Of a stretch of DNA of 64,000 nt, positions 54,189 to 62,385 are shown piece by piece; position 1 is the first letter of the stretch; every line of letters starts with the position of its first letter. The notes under the pieces are model-generated. The model was not told where the DNA came from, ran no database searches, and saw only the letters and a program-made list of their open reading frames with translations. Source of the stretch: Nostoc sp. PCC 7524 (GTDB taxonomy: Bacteria > Cyanobacteriota > Cyanobacteriia > Cyanobacteriales > Nostocaceae); assembly GCF_000316645.1 (NCBI RefSeq), contig NC_019684.1, positions 4,245,501-4,309,500 on the forward strand, given 5' to 3'. A program made the position numbers and the translations under genes.

Positions 54189-55991
54189 ATGCAACATTGT
54201 GCCGCAGGAATGCAGATGGATTGGATTAGCTTACTCAAAGCTCAACAGGCTGACTTCCTTCAACGTGTGAAAAAGCCCAAAACTTACGATCTATCTTTGT
54301 TAGAAAGTCAAGTCAGAGGGTGTCACAGTGAAGTGATGGCATTTTGTGGAGAGCAATTGGCAAAAATTCTGGAATTGTCTCGCCAACAAGCCGAAATTCT
54401 TGCTAAAAATCCGCCTCCCATACCCCCTGAATATCCAGAACCCCCTGATTGGACGATTCCTTTCCCTAAATACTTCCAGCAGCAAGCAGAAGACTATATT
54501 CTGCGGGAGCAAATTGTTGAGCGCATCATCACAACGCGCTTAGGCAAGTTACTCAAGAAGTTTCCCCAAGACACCGTAAAAAATATGGTGTTAGATGATG
54601 AAGGTAACTTGCGCGGGGAAAGTAAATTTACTTATTTGCTGGCAGACAACCCTAAACTGAGTGTGCAAGTTTATGTAGCAGATGGAGAAAGTTTTAATGG
54701 GATCAAGAAAGATAAAATTAAATGGTCCGTTACTTTAGATGATTTAAGAAAACACCAAGTATTAATTTTTTTGTGTTTATTTTATCCATCTACAGGTAAG
54801 TTGGGTTATGAAAAACAAGCTGTTATTGCTGGCTTTTTACCCACAAATCAAGTCGGATTGACAGAACCCAAAATGCACGTCACCCCCAGTCATTTGTTGT
54901 ATTGTGGTGGTTTGAGTTGGTATTTAGAATCACTAACCATAAAACAAGATATCCAAAATGATATTTTGCCCATCGTGGTTGAAAGAACCATACCAGAAAC
55001 AATTCAGACTGTAGCATCAGACCATCCGAAAAAAGAAATTATTGGGGATTGGGAGTGTTGGCAGACATTAAAAGGACACACCAGAGGGATTAATTGTTTA
55101 GCTTTTAGTTCCAAGTGTGACAACGACACAATTACACCCATATTGGCAAGCGGTAGTCATGGAGAAACGAAGCTCTGGGATTTAAGCAAGGGTGATTTAA
55201 TTGATACGTTGTCAGAATATCCTTGGGTATTGTCTGGATTAATAGATGAAGTCAGTTCCTTAGCCTTTAGTGCTGACGGACAGATGTTTGTAACTGGTGG
55301 TGCAGACTCCACAATTAAACTTTGGCATACAGGTGCATTAGATTTAATAGATATTCTGCACAAACATCATGGCGTGGTGCGTTGCGTTACTTTTACTCGT
55401 GATGGCAGAATGCTAGCCACTGGCGGCGATGACAGAAAAATTTTGTTTTGGGATTTGATGAGTCGTCAGGTAAAAGCCATCTTGTCTTTAGATGATACAG
55501 CTGCACATTCCTTACTTTTAAGCCGCGATGGACAAACTTTAGTGACTGGCAGTTATCGCAAAATCAAAGTTTGGCACACGACAGAACCGTGGGGTAGTAA
55601 GAATCTCAAAGACAAACAACCATTGCATACTCTCATGGGTCATTCTCACATTGTTCGGGCTTTAGCGATGAGTGCAGATGGCCAATGGTTAGTGAGTGGT
55701 AGCTGGGATCAGACAATTAAAATTTGGCACTTGGAGACTGGTAAATTAATTCGCACACTCAAGGGACATACAGATAAAGTGTATGCGATCGCTATTAGTC
55801 CCGATGAACAAATTATTGCTAGCGGTAGTGCTGATCAAACGATCAAATTATGGCATCTTGACTCTGGTGAGTTATTGGCTACCTTTACAGGCCATACTGA
55901 TATTGTGACAGCACTAACTTTTACCAGTTCTGGCGATATGTTGGTGAGTGGCAGTCTAGATAAGACCATTAAAATTTGGCAGAGGAGTTAA
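54189..55991 (+). CDS. WD40-repeat protein with unassigned N-terminal domain
   Basis: The 600-residue protein has an N-terminal half (residues 1-290) of unassigned type, with a Pro-rich stretch (NPPPIPPEYPEPPDWTIPFP), and a C-terminal beta-propeller of about seven WD40 repeats from residue 295 (e.g. GHTRGINCLAFS, DQTIKIWHLETGKLIRTLKG, DQTIKLWHLDSGELL, DKTIKIWQ). WD40 propellers act as protein scaffolds. ATG 54189 is used; ATGs at 54210 and 54216 are alternatives. No kinase or other recognised enzyme domain is fused, unlike many cyanobacterial WD40 proteins. Confidence 0.85.
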   Translation: MQHCAAGMQMDWISLLKAQQADFLQRVKKPKTYDLSLLESQVRGCHSEVMAFCGEQLAKILELSRQQAEILAKNPPPIPPEYPEPPDWTIPFPKYFQQQAEDYILREQIVERIITTRLGKLLKKFPQDTVKNMVLDDEGNLRGESKFTYLLADNPKLSVQVYVADGESFNGIKKDKIKWSVTLDDLRKHQVLIFLCLFYPSTGKLGYEKQAVIAGFLPTNQVGLTEPKMHVTPSHLLYCGGLSWYLESLTIKQDIQNDILPIVVERTIPETIQTVASDHPKKEIIGDWECWQTLKGHTRGINCLAFSSKCDNDTITPILASGSHGETKLWDLSKGDLIDTLSEYPWVLSGLIDEVSSLAFSADGQMFVTGGADSTIKLWHTGALDLIDILHKHHGVVRCVTFTRDGRMLATGGDDRKILFWDLMSRQVKAILSLDDTAAHSLLLSRDGQTLVTGSYRKIKVWHTTEPWGSKNLKDKQPLHTLMGHSHIVRALAMSADGQWLVSGSWDQTIKIWHLETGKLIRTLKGHTDKVYAIAISPDEQIIASGSADQTIKLWHLDSGELLATFTGHTDIVTALTFTSSGDMLVSGSLDKTIKIWQRS

Positions 55992-56278
55992 GAGTCATCA
56001 AAATTTCTTTTTCCCATTCTCTGCTACCCATAGTCATTGCTGAATGGGAATTTCAATGAAAAGGTCGGTTTTTTCTACCCATGAAGAACGAAAAATCAAT
56101 CTACCTTCGTGTTGTTCTAGTACAATGCGGATCAGGATGATGTTGTAGGTATTTACGCCTTAACCGTTACACAACAGCGATTTCAGGTTCAGAGTTTTAG
56201 CTAGAGTATCTGGCTTATCTAGACCATAGCAATGTAAACCTTATTTACCTGCAATCTGCTGTATTTTGATCAAGAATT

Positions 56279-57994
56279 ATGGGTAAGCGATTTAGTAGAC
56301 GAAATTTCTTAAAGTATTCACTAGCTACCAATATTGTTATATGGACAAGTGAAGCAATTGCTAGGAAGCTGAATATCAGTTTAAAGGAAATGCAAATATT
56401 TGATATTGCTGCTGCCTCTGCACCTTCAATAACTACATTTCCACAAAGCGTAAGCTCTGGAGAGCCTCAAACTCATGGCATTACTTTATGGACACGCATC
56501 ATAGCTAAATCGGAAGTTGCTAAAGTTGCCTTTGAAGTGGCTGCTGATTCTGCTTTTAGTCAAGTAGTTTTACAAGGTTTTGCTAATACTAATAGTCATT
56601 GTGATTATACCGTTAAAATTCCATTAGAATCAAATGTTCTGAAACCTTACACAACTTATTATTATCGATTCATATTTAACAAAGCTGTTAGTCCTATTGG
56701 TCGTTTTAAAACTTTACCATCTCCTCAAGATCAGACATTAGATAAAATAAAATTTGCTTATATCAACTGCCATGATTATATTAATGGCTATTATAATGCC
56801 TATGAATTTTTAGCAAAAGAGGATATAGATTTTGTTGTATTTTTAGGTGACTATATTTATGAGACGGTAAATGATACTACTTCTCAAAGAGAAATACGTT
56901 CTCTGAATTTGCCTAGTGGTGAGTTAATAGCATCAACATTAGAAGATTATCGATTTCTCTACCAAACTTATAATTCTGATCCACAGCTACAAAGACTGCG
57001 GGAAAAATTTGCCTTTATTACTATTTGGGATGATCATGAGTTTGCGAATGACTGCTTTCAAGCAAATGCTCCTGATCAATTCCCTTTCTATAAACCCGAA
57101 TTAAGGCAAGCAGCCACTCAAGCATGGGCTGAATATACACCTATAAGTATCCCTTTTAGTATTAACAATAAAAATTTTAACTCATTACAAATTTACCGTA
57201 CATTTAAGTTTGGAAATTTGCTTGAGCTTGTGTTGACAGATGAGCGTCTATATCGTGATGAACCTCCATCTTGCGATGATTCTGTCACACAAAAACAACG
57301 TTATGAGACTAGAAAACGTTATCTTGTATCGGATAGTCCCCAGAGGAATGACGCTCATCGAACCATGCTTGGACACAGACAGCGTGACTGGTTGATCAAA
57401 CAAATTTGTAATTCTTCCTGTATTTGGAAGATATGGGGCAACGAAGTGATGACAATGCAATTAAAACTTCTGTCAGTCTTTGCAACCCTATTTTTAGGGC
57501 AGAAAACTCCAGATTTGTTCATTAATCTTGATCAGTGGGATGCTTATCCTGCGGAGCGGACTTTACTATTTAAAGCGATAAAAGCAGCTAAAGTTAAAAA
57601 TTTCGTCACTATTACTGGTGATCTTCATACATTTGTTGCAGGATATCAAAAACTAGATTTTGATGATCAGAGTGATCAACCTATGGGTGTAGAGTTTGTA
57701 GTTGGTTCGATCACAGCCTCTAATCTGGCAGAAAGAATTAATTTGAACTCATTTAATCTACCTTTACCTTCAATTGAAACAGTTACTACTTTAATTCAAC
57801 TCAGTAATCCACACATTTGTTATTTCAATTCCAATACCCACGGCTACAATATAGTAGAAGTAACGCCAGAAGCGTTAATTTGTACTTTCAAGGTAGTCAG
57901 TAATATTATCAAACCAGGAGGGAGAGTTTCTACTCTAAAAGTTTTTCGTGTTCCCCGCGATCAAGTATTAATTGAAGATATAACACCTACTTAA
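56279..57994 (+). CDS. phoD: PhoD-type alkaline phosphatase/phosphodiesterase, Tat-exported
   Basis: The 571-residue protein starts with a Tat signal (SRRNFLK twin-arginine motif, then a hydrophobic stretch). A PhoD N-terminal domain follows (FPQSVSSGEPQTHGITLWTRI) and then the metallophosphatase domain: NCHDYINGYYNAYEFL, VVFLGDYIYE, TIWDDHEFANDCF and ITGDLHTFVAG, where the Asp, His and Asn residues bind calcium and iron. It releases phosphate from organic phosphate esters or diesters outside the cell, typically during phosphate starvation. I see no obvious Pho box upstream. Confidence 0.9.
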   Translation: MGKRFSRRNFLKYSLATNIVIWTSEAIARKLNISLKEMQIFDIAAASAPSITTFPQSVSSGEPQTHGITLWTRIIAKSEVAKVAFEVAADSAFSQVVLQGFANTNSHCDYTVKIPLESNVLKPYTTYYYRFIFNKAVSPIGRFKTLPSPQDQTLDKIKFAYINCHDYINGYYNAYEFLAKEDIDFVVFLGDYIYETVNDTTSQREIRSLNLPSGELIASTLEDYRFLYQTYNSDPQLQRLREKFAFITIWDDHEFANDCFQANAPDQFPFYKPELRQAATQAWAEYTPISIPFSINNKNFNSLQIYRTFKFGNLLELVLTDERLYRDEPPSCDDSVTQKQRYETRKRYLVSDSPQRNDAHRTMLGHRQRDWLIKQICNSSCIWKIWGNEVMTMQLKLLSVFATLFLGQKTPDLFINLDQWDAYPAERTLLFKAIKAAKVKNFVTITGDLHTFVAGYQKLDFDDQSDQPMGVEFVVGSITASNLAERINLNSFNLPLPSIETVTTLIQLSNPHICYFNSNTHGYNIVEVTPEALICTFKVVSNIIKPGGRVSTLKVFRVPRDQVLIEDITPT

Positions 57995-58043
57995 TCAAAG
58001 CAAATTAAGAGAATCTTTTCAATGCTCAAACAACCTCTAAAAT

Positions 58044-58628
58044 CTATTTGGGAATTATATATTTGCAAGCTTCATTAACATTTGTATCTTCATTCAACAA
58101 ACCTGTTTTGTTTAAAATTTCTAAAGCTACTGGTAAATTTATAACTATTCGTTCACTGGGATAAGCTTCTAAAAGAGAGATAATTCCTAAGCCTTTTGGT
58201 GCTTTTGCTCCTAGGACGATAGCGGAACGTAGTGCTTGTATACCGGCATGATCACGTCGTGCGATCGCGGGGGCAATAAAATTTAGAGCTTTTTCCCCAG
58301 TCTCTGAGTTTACTAGCTGATCTATCGCTACAGTACCTAAAGGTATTTGGATCTGAAGTACCTCTAGTAATCTCTGCTTTTGCTTTGGGCTTAAGTAACC
58401 TAAAAACGATGCTAAATCAGAAGAAACTTGCTGTGTTTGTGCATACTTACGGATATTGGCAACTGTAATTGATTGTTCAAATAATCCATACCTCATAACA
58501 ACTTGCTCTGCTGCCAGACTAAAAGATGAATCAAAAATACTACTAAAAATTAAAAATATTGAAAACCTAGATGTACAAAAAAGGAGATGACGGAAATAAT
58601 TGCTAATTGCAGATTGTAAACCTAACAT
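58044..58628 (-). CDS. DUF1400-domain exported protein (hydrolase domain absent)
   Basis: The 194-residue protein has an N-terminal signal-like hydrophobic stretch ending SSFSLAAEQ, then a DUF1400 module (VVMRYGLFEQSITVANIRKYAQT, SSDLASFLGYLSPKQKQRLLE, AIARRDHAGIQALRSAIVLGA, SLLEAYPSERIVI). DUF1400 is normally followed by an alpha/beta hydrolase in cyanobacteria; that part is absent here and the frame ends in IIPK. It may be a free-standing module or a shortened gene. Convergent with phoD. Confidence 0.78.
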   Translation of the reverse strand: MLGLQSAISNYFRHLLFCTSRFSIFLIFSSIFDSSFSLAAEQVVMRYGLFEQSITVANIRKYAQTQQVSSDLASFLGYLSPKQKQRLLEVLQIQIPLGTVAIDQLVNSETGEKALNFIAPAIARRDHAGIQALRSAIVLGAKAPKGLGIISLLEAYPSERIVINLPVALEILNKTGLLNEDTNVNEACKYIIPK

Positions 58629-58774
58629 TTATAGTTGTTACGAGCTTTTTGTAATAAATTTACCACTAATGAGTAAATACAGAGGCTTTAAAAAAGCTAA
58701 CTTTGGCAAAGCTTTTAAACTACGGTAAGGTGATTGATCACATATTGATCACATTGTCGGATGCGATCGCACAT

Positions 58775-58813
58775 AAAAAAGCGATCGCTCTGGTATCGGG
58801 CGATCGCTTTTTT
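58775..58813 (-). terminator. HIP1-based terminator of ftsH
   Basis: AAAAAAGCGATCGC (58775-58788) and GCGATCGCTTTTTT (58800-58813) form a perfect 14-bp stem. The A and T tracts allow action on either strand. The core is the HIP1 octamer. It lies 18 bp beyond the ftsH stop. Confidence 0.85.
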
Positions 58814-58830
58814 AATTCAATCTACAATTG

Positions 58831-60768
58831 TTAAACCAGAAGTGTTTGCAATAATGGTTTATCTGGTGATAGCTTACCTGTCCGTAACCATTCTGCTAGC
58901 TCCTCTGGTACTTGAGCTTGGTTAAGACGTTCTCGCAGTGCAGCACCTTCGAGGATTTCTTTTTGTAACAAGTCCTGGGCTGTCTCTTCTAACAACTCAC
59001 GGTTATGTTGCAAAATACTCAAGGCGATGTGGTGAGCATTATCCACAATCTGCTTCACTTCGCGGTCAATTTCCTCAGCCACTTTCGGACTAATAGAACG
59101 GCGAGGATTACCGTAACCTTCAATAAATTGCTGTTGAATCTTCTCAAATGCTACGGGGCCGAGTTGATCACTCATGCCGTATAAAGTAACGTAGCGTTCT
59201 GCTAAATCGGTAGCTTTTTGAATGTCGTCACTTGCACCTGTGGAGACTTTACCAAAGATAATTTCTTCGGCGGAACGTCCACCCAAAAGAGTAGCAATCC
59301 GGCCGCGAATTTCATCTTCAATCATCAAAAAGCGGTCTTCTTCAGGCATTTGCAGTGTATAACCCAAAGCGCCAACACCACGGGGAACTACGGATATTTT
59401 TTCAACTCTTCCAGTACCAGGCATCAATGCACCGATAATGGCATGACCAACTTCGTGATAGGCTACGGTCTTCTTCTCAGTTTCATTCAACACACGAGAG
59501 CGTTTTTCTAAACCAGCCACAACCCGTTCAATGGCTTCGTTGAAGTCTGCCATCACAACGGCTTGGCGATTTTGTCTAGCTGCTAACAGTGCGGCTTCGT
59601 TAACTAGGTTAGCTAAATCTGCACCAGCAAAGCCGGGAGTTTTGATGGCAATGTTACCCAAATCCACATCATCAGCTAATTTGACGTTTCTGGCGTGGAC
59701 GTTAAGAATCGCTTCTCGACCAATTTTATCAGGGCGATCAACCACAACTTGACGGTCGAAGCGTCCAGGACGGCGCAAAGCCGGATCAAGCACTTCGGGA
59801 CGGTTAGTAGCAGCGATGATGATTACCCCTGTGTTGGCATCAAAGCCATCCATTTCTGTGAGTAACTGGTTGAGGGTTTGCTCACGTTCATCGTTACCAC
59901 CAACGAAACCACCAGCACCACCGCGTGACTTACCGAGTGCGTCTAACTCATCAATAAAGACAATACAGGGGGCTTGTTTTTTGGCTTGTTCAAACAAGTC
60001 ACGTACACGGGCCGCACCTACACCGACAAATAACTCGATAAATTCAGAACCAGAGATACTGAAAAATGGTACACCAGCTTCACCTGCGATCGCTTTCGCT
60101 AACAGTGTCTTACCAGTTCCCGGTGGTCCTACTAGCAACACACCCTTGGGAATTTTTGCCCCTAATGTGGTGTATTTTCCGGCATTTTTGAGGAAATCAA
60201 CAATTTCTTCTAATTCCACTTTGGCTTCATCTACCCCAGCCACATCGGGGAATTTTACCCCAGTGCTACCTTCGGAATAAATTCGGGCTTTGCTTTTACC
60301 CACAGTCAAAGCAGCCGGGCCACCACCTTGACGATTGATTAAAAAGCCCCAAATACCGAAGAAAATTAATGGCGGAGCCACCCAACTCAGTAAAGTCCCA
60401 ATCCAACCGTTTTGGTTTGGTGGTGGTGCGGCAAACTCAACATGATTCTCGCGGAGAATTTTGGGTAAGTCTAAATCAATAGCTACAGGTGTAGTAGTAA
60501 ATACCTGCTCAATGGGATTGCCTTCTGGTGTTTGAGCCTTGATAGCATACTGAATGCGATCATTCCCGACAACTGCCCGGTCTACCTTACCTGCCTGGAC
60601 TTGAGCAATAAATTCACTATAGGGAACTTGTGGCAACCGGGGGCCGAAAAAACTAGGAACAATAAAATTAAGCAGTAACAGCAAGGTTAGCAAAATCAGG
60701 AAACTGCCGCCAAACTGCCTTAATCTAGGCGGTTTGATTGGGTTTTTATTATTAGTTTCTACAGGCAT
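58831..60768 (-). CDS. ftsH: ATP-dependent zinc metalloprotease FtsH
   Basis: The 645-residue membrane protease has two N-terminal transmembrane helices (about 22-40 and 124-143) around a lumen/periplasm domain, the AAA+ domain (Walker A GPPGTGKT, Walker [35 protein letters not shown]), and the zinc-site HEVGH near residue 440. FtsH hexamers degrade damaged membrane proteins; in cyanobacteria they repair photosystem II by removing photodamaged D1. There are several paralogues per genome and I cannot tell which this is. It has its own terminator. Confidence 0.96.
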   Translation of the reverse strand: MPVETNNKNPIKPPRLRQFGGSFLILLTLLLLLNFIVPSFFGPRLPQVPYSEFIAQVQAGKVDRAVVGNDRIQYAIKAQTPEGNPIEQVFTTTPVAIDLDLPKILRENHVEFAAPPPNQNGWIGTLLSWVAPPLIFFGIWGFLINRQGGGPAALTVGKSKARIYSEGSTGVKFPDVAGVDEAKVELEEIVDFLKNAGKYTTLGAKIPKGVLLVGPPGTGKTLLAKAIAGEAGVPFFSISGSEFIELFVGVGAARVRDLFEQAKKQAPCIVFIDELDALGKSRGGAGGFVGGNDEREQTLNQLLTEMDGFDANTGVIIIAATNRPEVLDPALRRPGRFDRQVVVDRPDKIGREAILNVHARNVKLADDVDLGNIAIKTPGFAGADLANLVNEAALLAARQNRQAVVMADFNEAIERVVAGLEKRSRVLNETEKKTVAYHEVGHAIIGALMPGTGRVEKISVVPRGVGALGYTLQMPEEDRFLMIEDEIRGRIATLLGGRSAEEIIFGKVSTGASDDIQKATDLAERYVTLYGMSDQLGPVAFEKIQQQFIEGYGNPRRSISPKVAEEIDREVKQIVDNAHHIALSILQHNRELLEETAQDLLQKEILEGAALRERLNQAQVPEELAEWLRTGKLSPDKPLLQTLLV

Positions 60769-60959
60769 TTTGATTTATCCTCAAATGAATTAGTCAATAG
60801 TCATTAGTTCTTTTCGGTTACCTCCCAGTCCCCAATCCCCAGATTAAGACAGAATGTGAATTGTAAAGGTTTGTGTAGTTATAGGTATATTGTAGAGACT
60901 GGGTATTGCAGCTTAAATTAGTGGACACCCTACCGAAGAATGTGTATTGCCGTACTTTT

Positions 60960-61151
60960 ATGGAAAATCAGCTAGGTTTTATGGGGAAATTACTTTTAGT
61001 CTCAGCGTTGCTATCGGGAGTCATTAAGTACGCGGCTCCAAGTTTCCCGATTCCCGCTACAGATGCTAATGCCTTGATAATAGTTTTGTTACCTACTGTG
61101 ATCATAGCGATCGCGCTGTTGTGGCGATTCCAAGCACAAAAACAAAATTAA
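60960..61151 (+). CDS. Small two-helix membrane protein, conserved hypothetical
   Basis: From ATG 60960 the 63-residue product MENQLGFMGKLLLVSALLSG has two hydrophobic helices separated by PSFPIPATDAN, and ends FQAQKQN. An upstream TTG at 60906 gives an unlikely extension. It overlaps the following permease gene by 31 bp if that starts at 61121, suggesting translational coupling. Resembles short hypothetical proteins of cyanobacteria. Confidence 0.7.
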   Translation: MENQLGFMGKLLLVSALLSGVIKYAAPSFPIPATDANALIIVLLPTVIIAIALLWRFQAQKQN

Positions 61152-62380
61152 CTAAAAACCCTAGGCGGAAGAGACAAAAATCAGCTAACCTAACTGCATT
61201 GTTAGGAATTAGCATCACGCCAACAGCTGGGAGACAACCTGTGAATCTTGGTCAATGGATCGGCTTAATCGCCATAGTTCTGTCTTTATACATCCTGTGG
61301 CAAATTCGAGAAGTGTTGTTGTTGATGTTTGCCGCAGTTGTTTTAGCTACTACTTTAAATCGGTTAGCAAGGCGTTTCCAACGGACAGGTGTCAAGCGAG
61401 GATTTGCTGTTTTCCTATCAGTGGCTATATTTTTTGCTGTGGTAATCGGCTTTTTTTGGTTGATTGTCCCACCTTTTGCCCAGCAGTTTAACGAACTTAC
61501 CTATCGTGTACCCCAAGGCTTTAACCGTTTTAATACTTGGTTAGATGAATTTAGAACCCGGATTCCACCACAGCTAGTTCCCTACATACCAAATATTGAC
61601 AGCCTCATCCAAGAAGCACAGCCGTTGATTAATAGAGTATTGGGTAGTTCTTTCGCCTTTGTCTCTGGTTCCTTGGAAGTTGTACTGAAGGTGTTGCTAG
61701 TCCTGGTTTTAACAGGAATGTTATTAGTTGATCCTTTGGCTTATCGGAGAGTTTTTGTCAGGCTATTTCCCTCTTTTTACCGCCGCCGAGTCGATGGGAT
61801 TTTAGATAAGTGCGAACTCTCTTTAGAAGGATGGGTAACAGGCGCACTCATCGCTATGGGTGTAGTGGGACTGATGAGTGTTGTCGGGTTATCTATGTTG
61901 CGCGTGAAAGCCGCTTTAGCTTTAGGAGTTTTAGCGGGATTTTTAAATCTAATTCCCAATCTTGGCCCCACATTGAGCGTAGTTCCAGCAATGGCGATCG
62001 CGCTCCTAGATAATCCTTGGAAAGCTCTGGCTGTCTTGATTCTCTACTTTATTATTCAACAGGCAGAAAGCAATTTTATTACACCTGTTGTCATGGCGCA
62101 ACAAGTATCTTTGCTCCCCGCAGTAACGTTAATTTCTCAATTATTTTTCGTGACTTTCTTCGGCTTTTTAGGACTATTTTTAGCCTTACCTTTAACTGTC
62201 GTTGCTAAAATTTGGGTGCAAGAAGTATTAATTAAAGATGTTTTAGATGAATGGGGACATAACCATGATCAAGATACAGAGTTAGTCATAGTTTCTCACT
62301 CTCCTGAAATTGATGAAAAATGGTCAGAGGAGAAACCAGATAATTATCTGAATGATGATGCTTTGTCACCAGAAGATTAG
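61121..62380 (+). CDS. AI-2E family transporter (YdiK/PerM-like permease)
   Basis: The 419-residue membrane protein has about seven or eight helices and the family pattern: IVLSLYILWQIREVLLLMFAAVVLATTLNRL at the start, a central domain with FRTRIPPQLVPYIPNIDSLI, ALALGVLAGFLNLIPNLGPTLSVVPA and FGFLGLFLALPLTVVAKIW near the end. Members export autoinducer-2 or act as ion/proton antiporters; the substrate here is unknown. The start may be GTG 61121 or GTG 61241; the latter fits shorter homologues. An acidic tail ends it. Confidence 0.87.
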   Translation: MAIPSTKTKLTKNPRRKRQKSANLTALLGISITPTAGRQPVNLGQWIGLIAIVLSLYILWQIREVLLLMFAAVVLATTLNRLARRFQRTGVKRGFAVFLSVAIFFAVVIGFFWLIVPPFAQQFNELTYRVPQGFNRFNTWLDEFRTRIPPQLVPYIPNIDSLIQEAQPLINRVLGSSFAFVSGSLEVVLKVLLVLVLTGMLLVDPLAYRRVFVRLFPSFYRRRVDGILDKCELSLEGWVTGALIAMGVVGLMSVVGLSMLRVKAALALGVLAGFLNLIPNLGPTLSVVPAMAIALLDNPWKALAVLILYFIIQQAESNFITPVVMAQQVSLLPAVTLISQLFFVTFFGFLGLFLALPLTVVAKIWVQEVLIKDVLDEWGHNHDQDTELVIVSHSPEIDEKWSEEKPDNYLNDDALSPED

Positions 62381-62385
62381 TTAAT

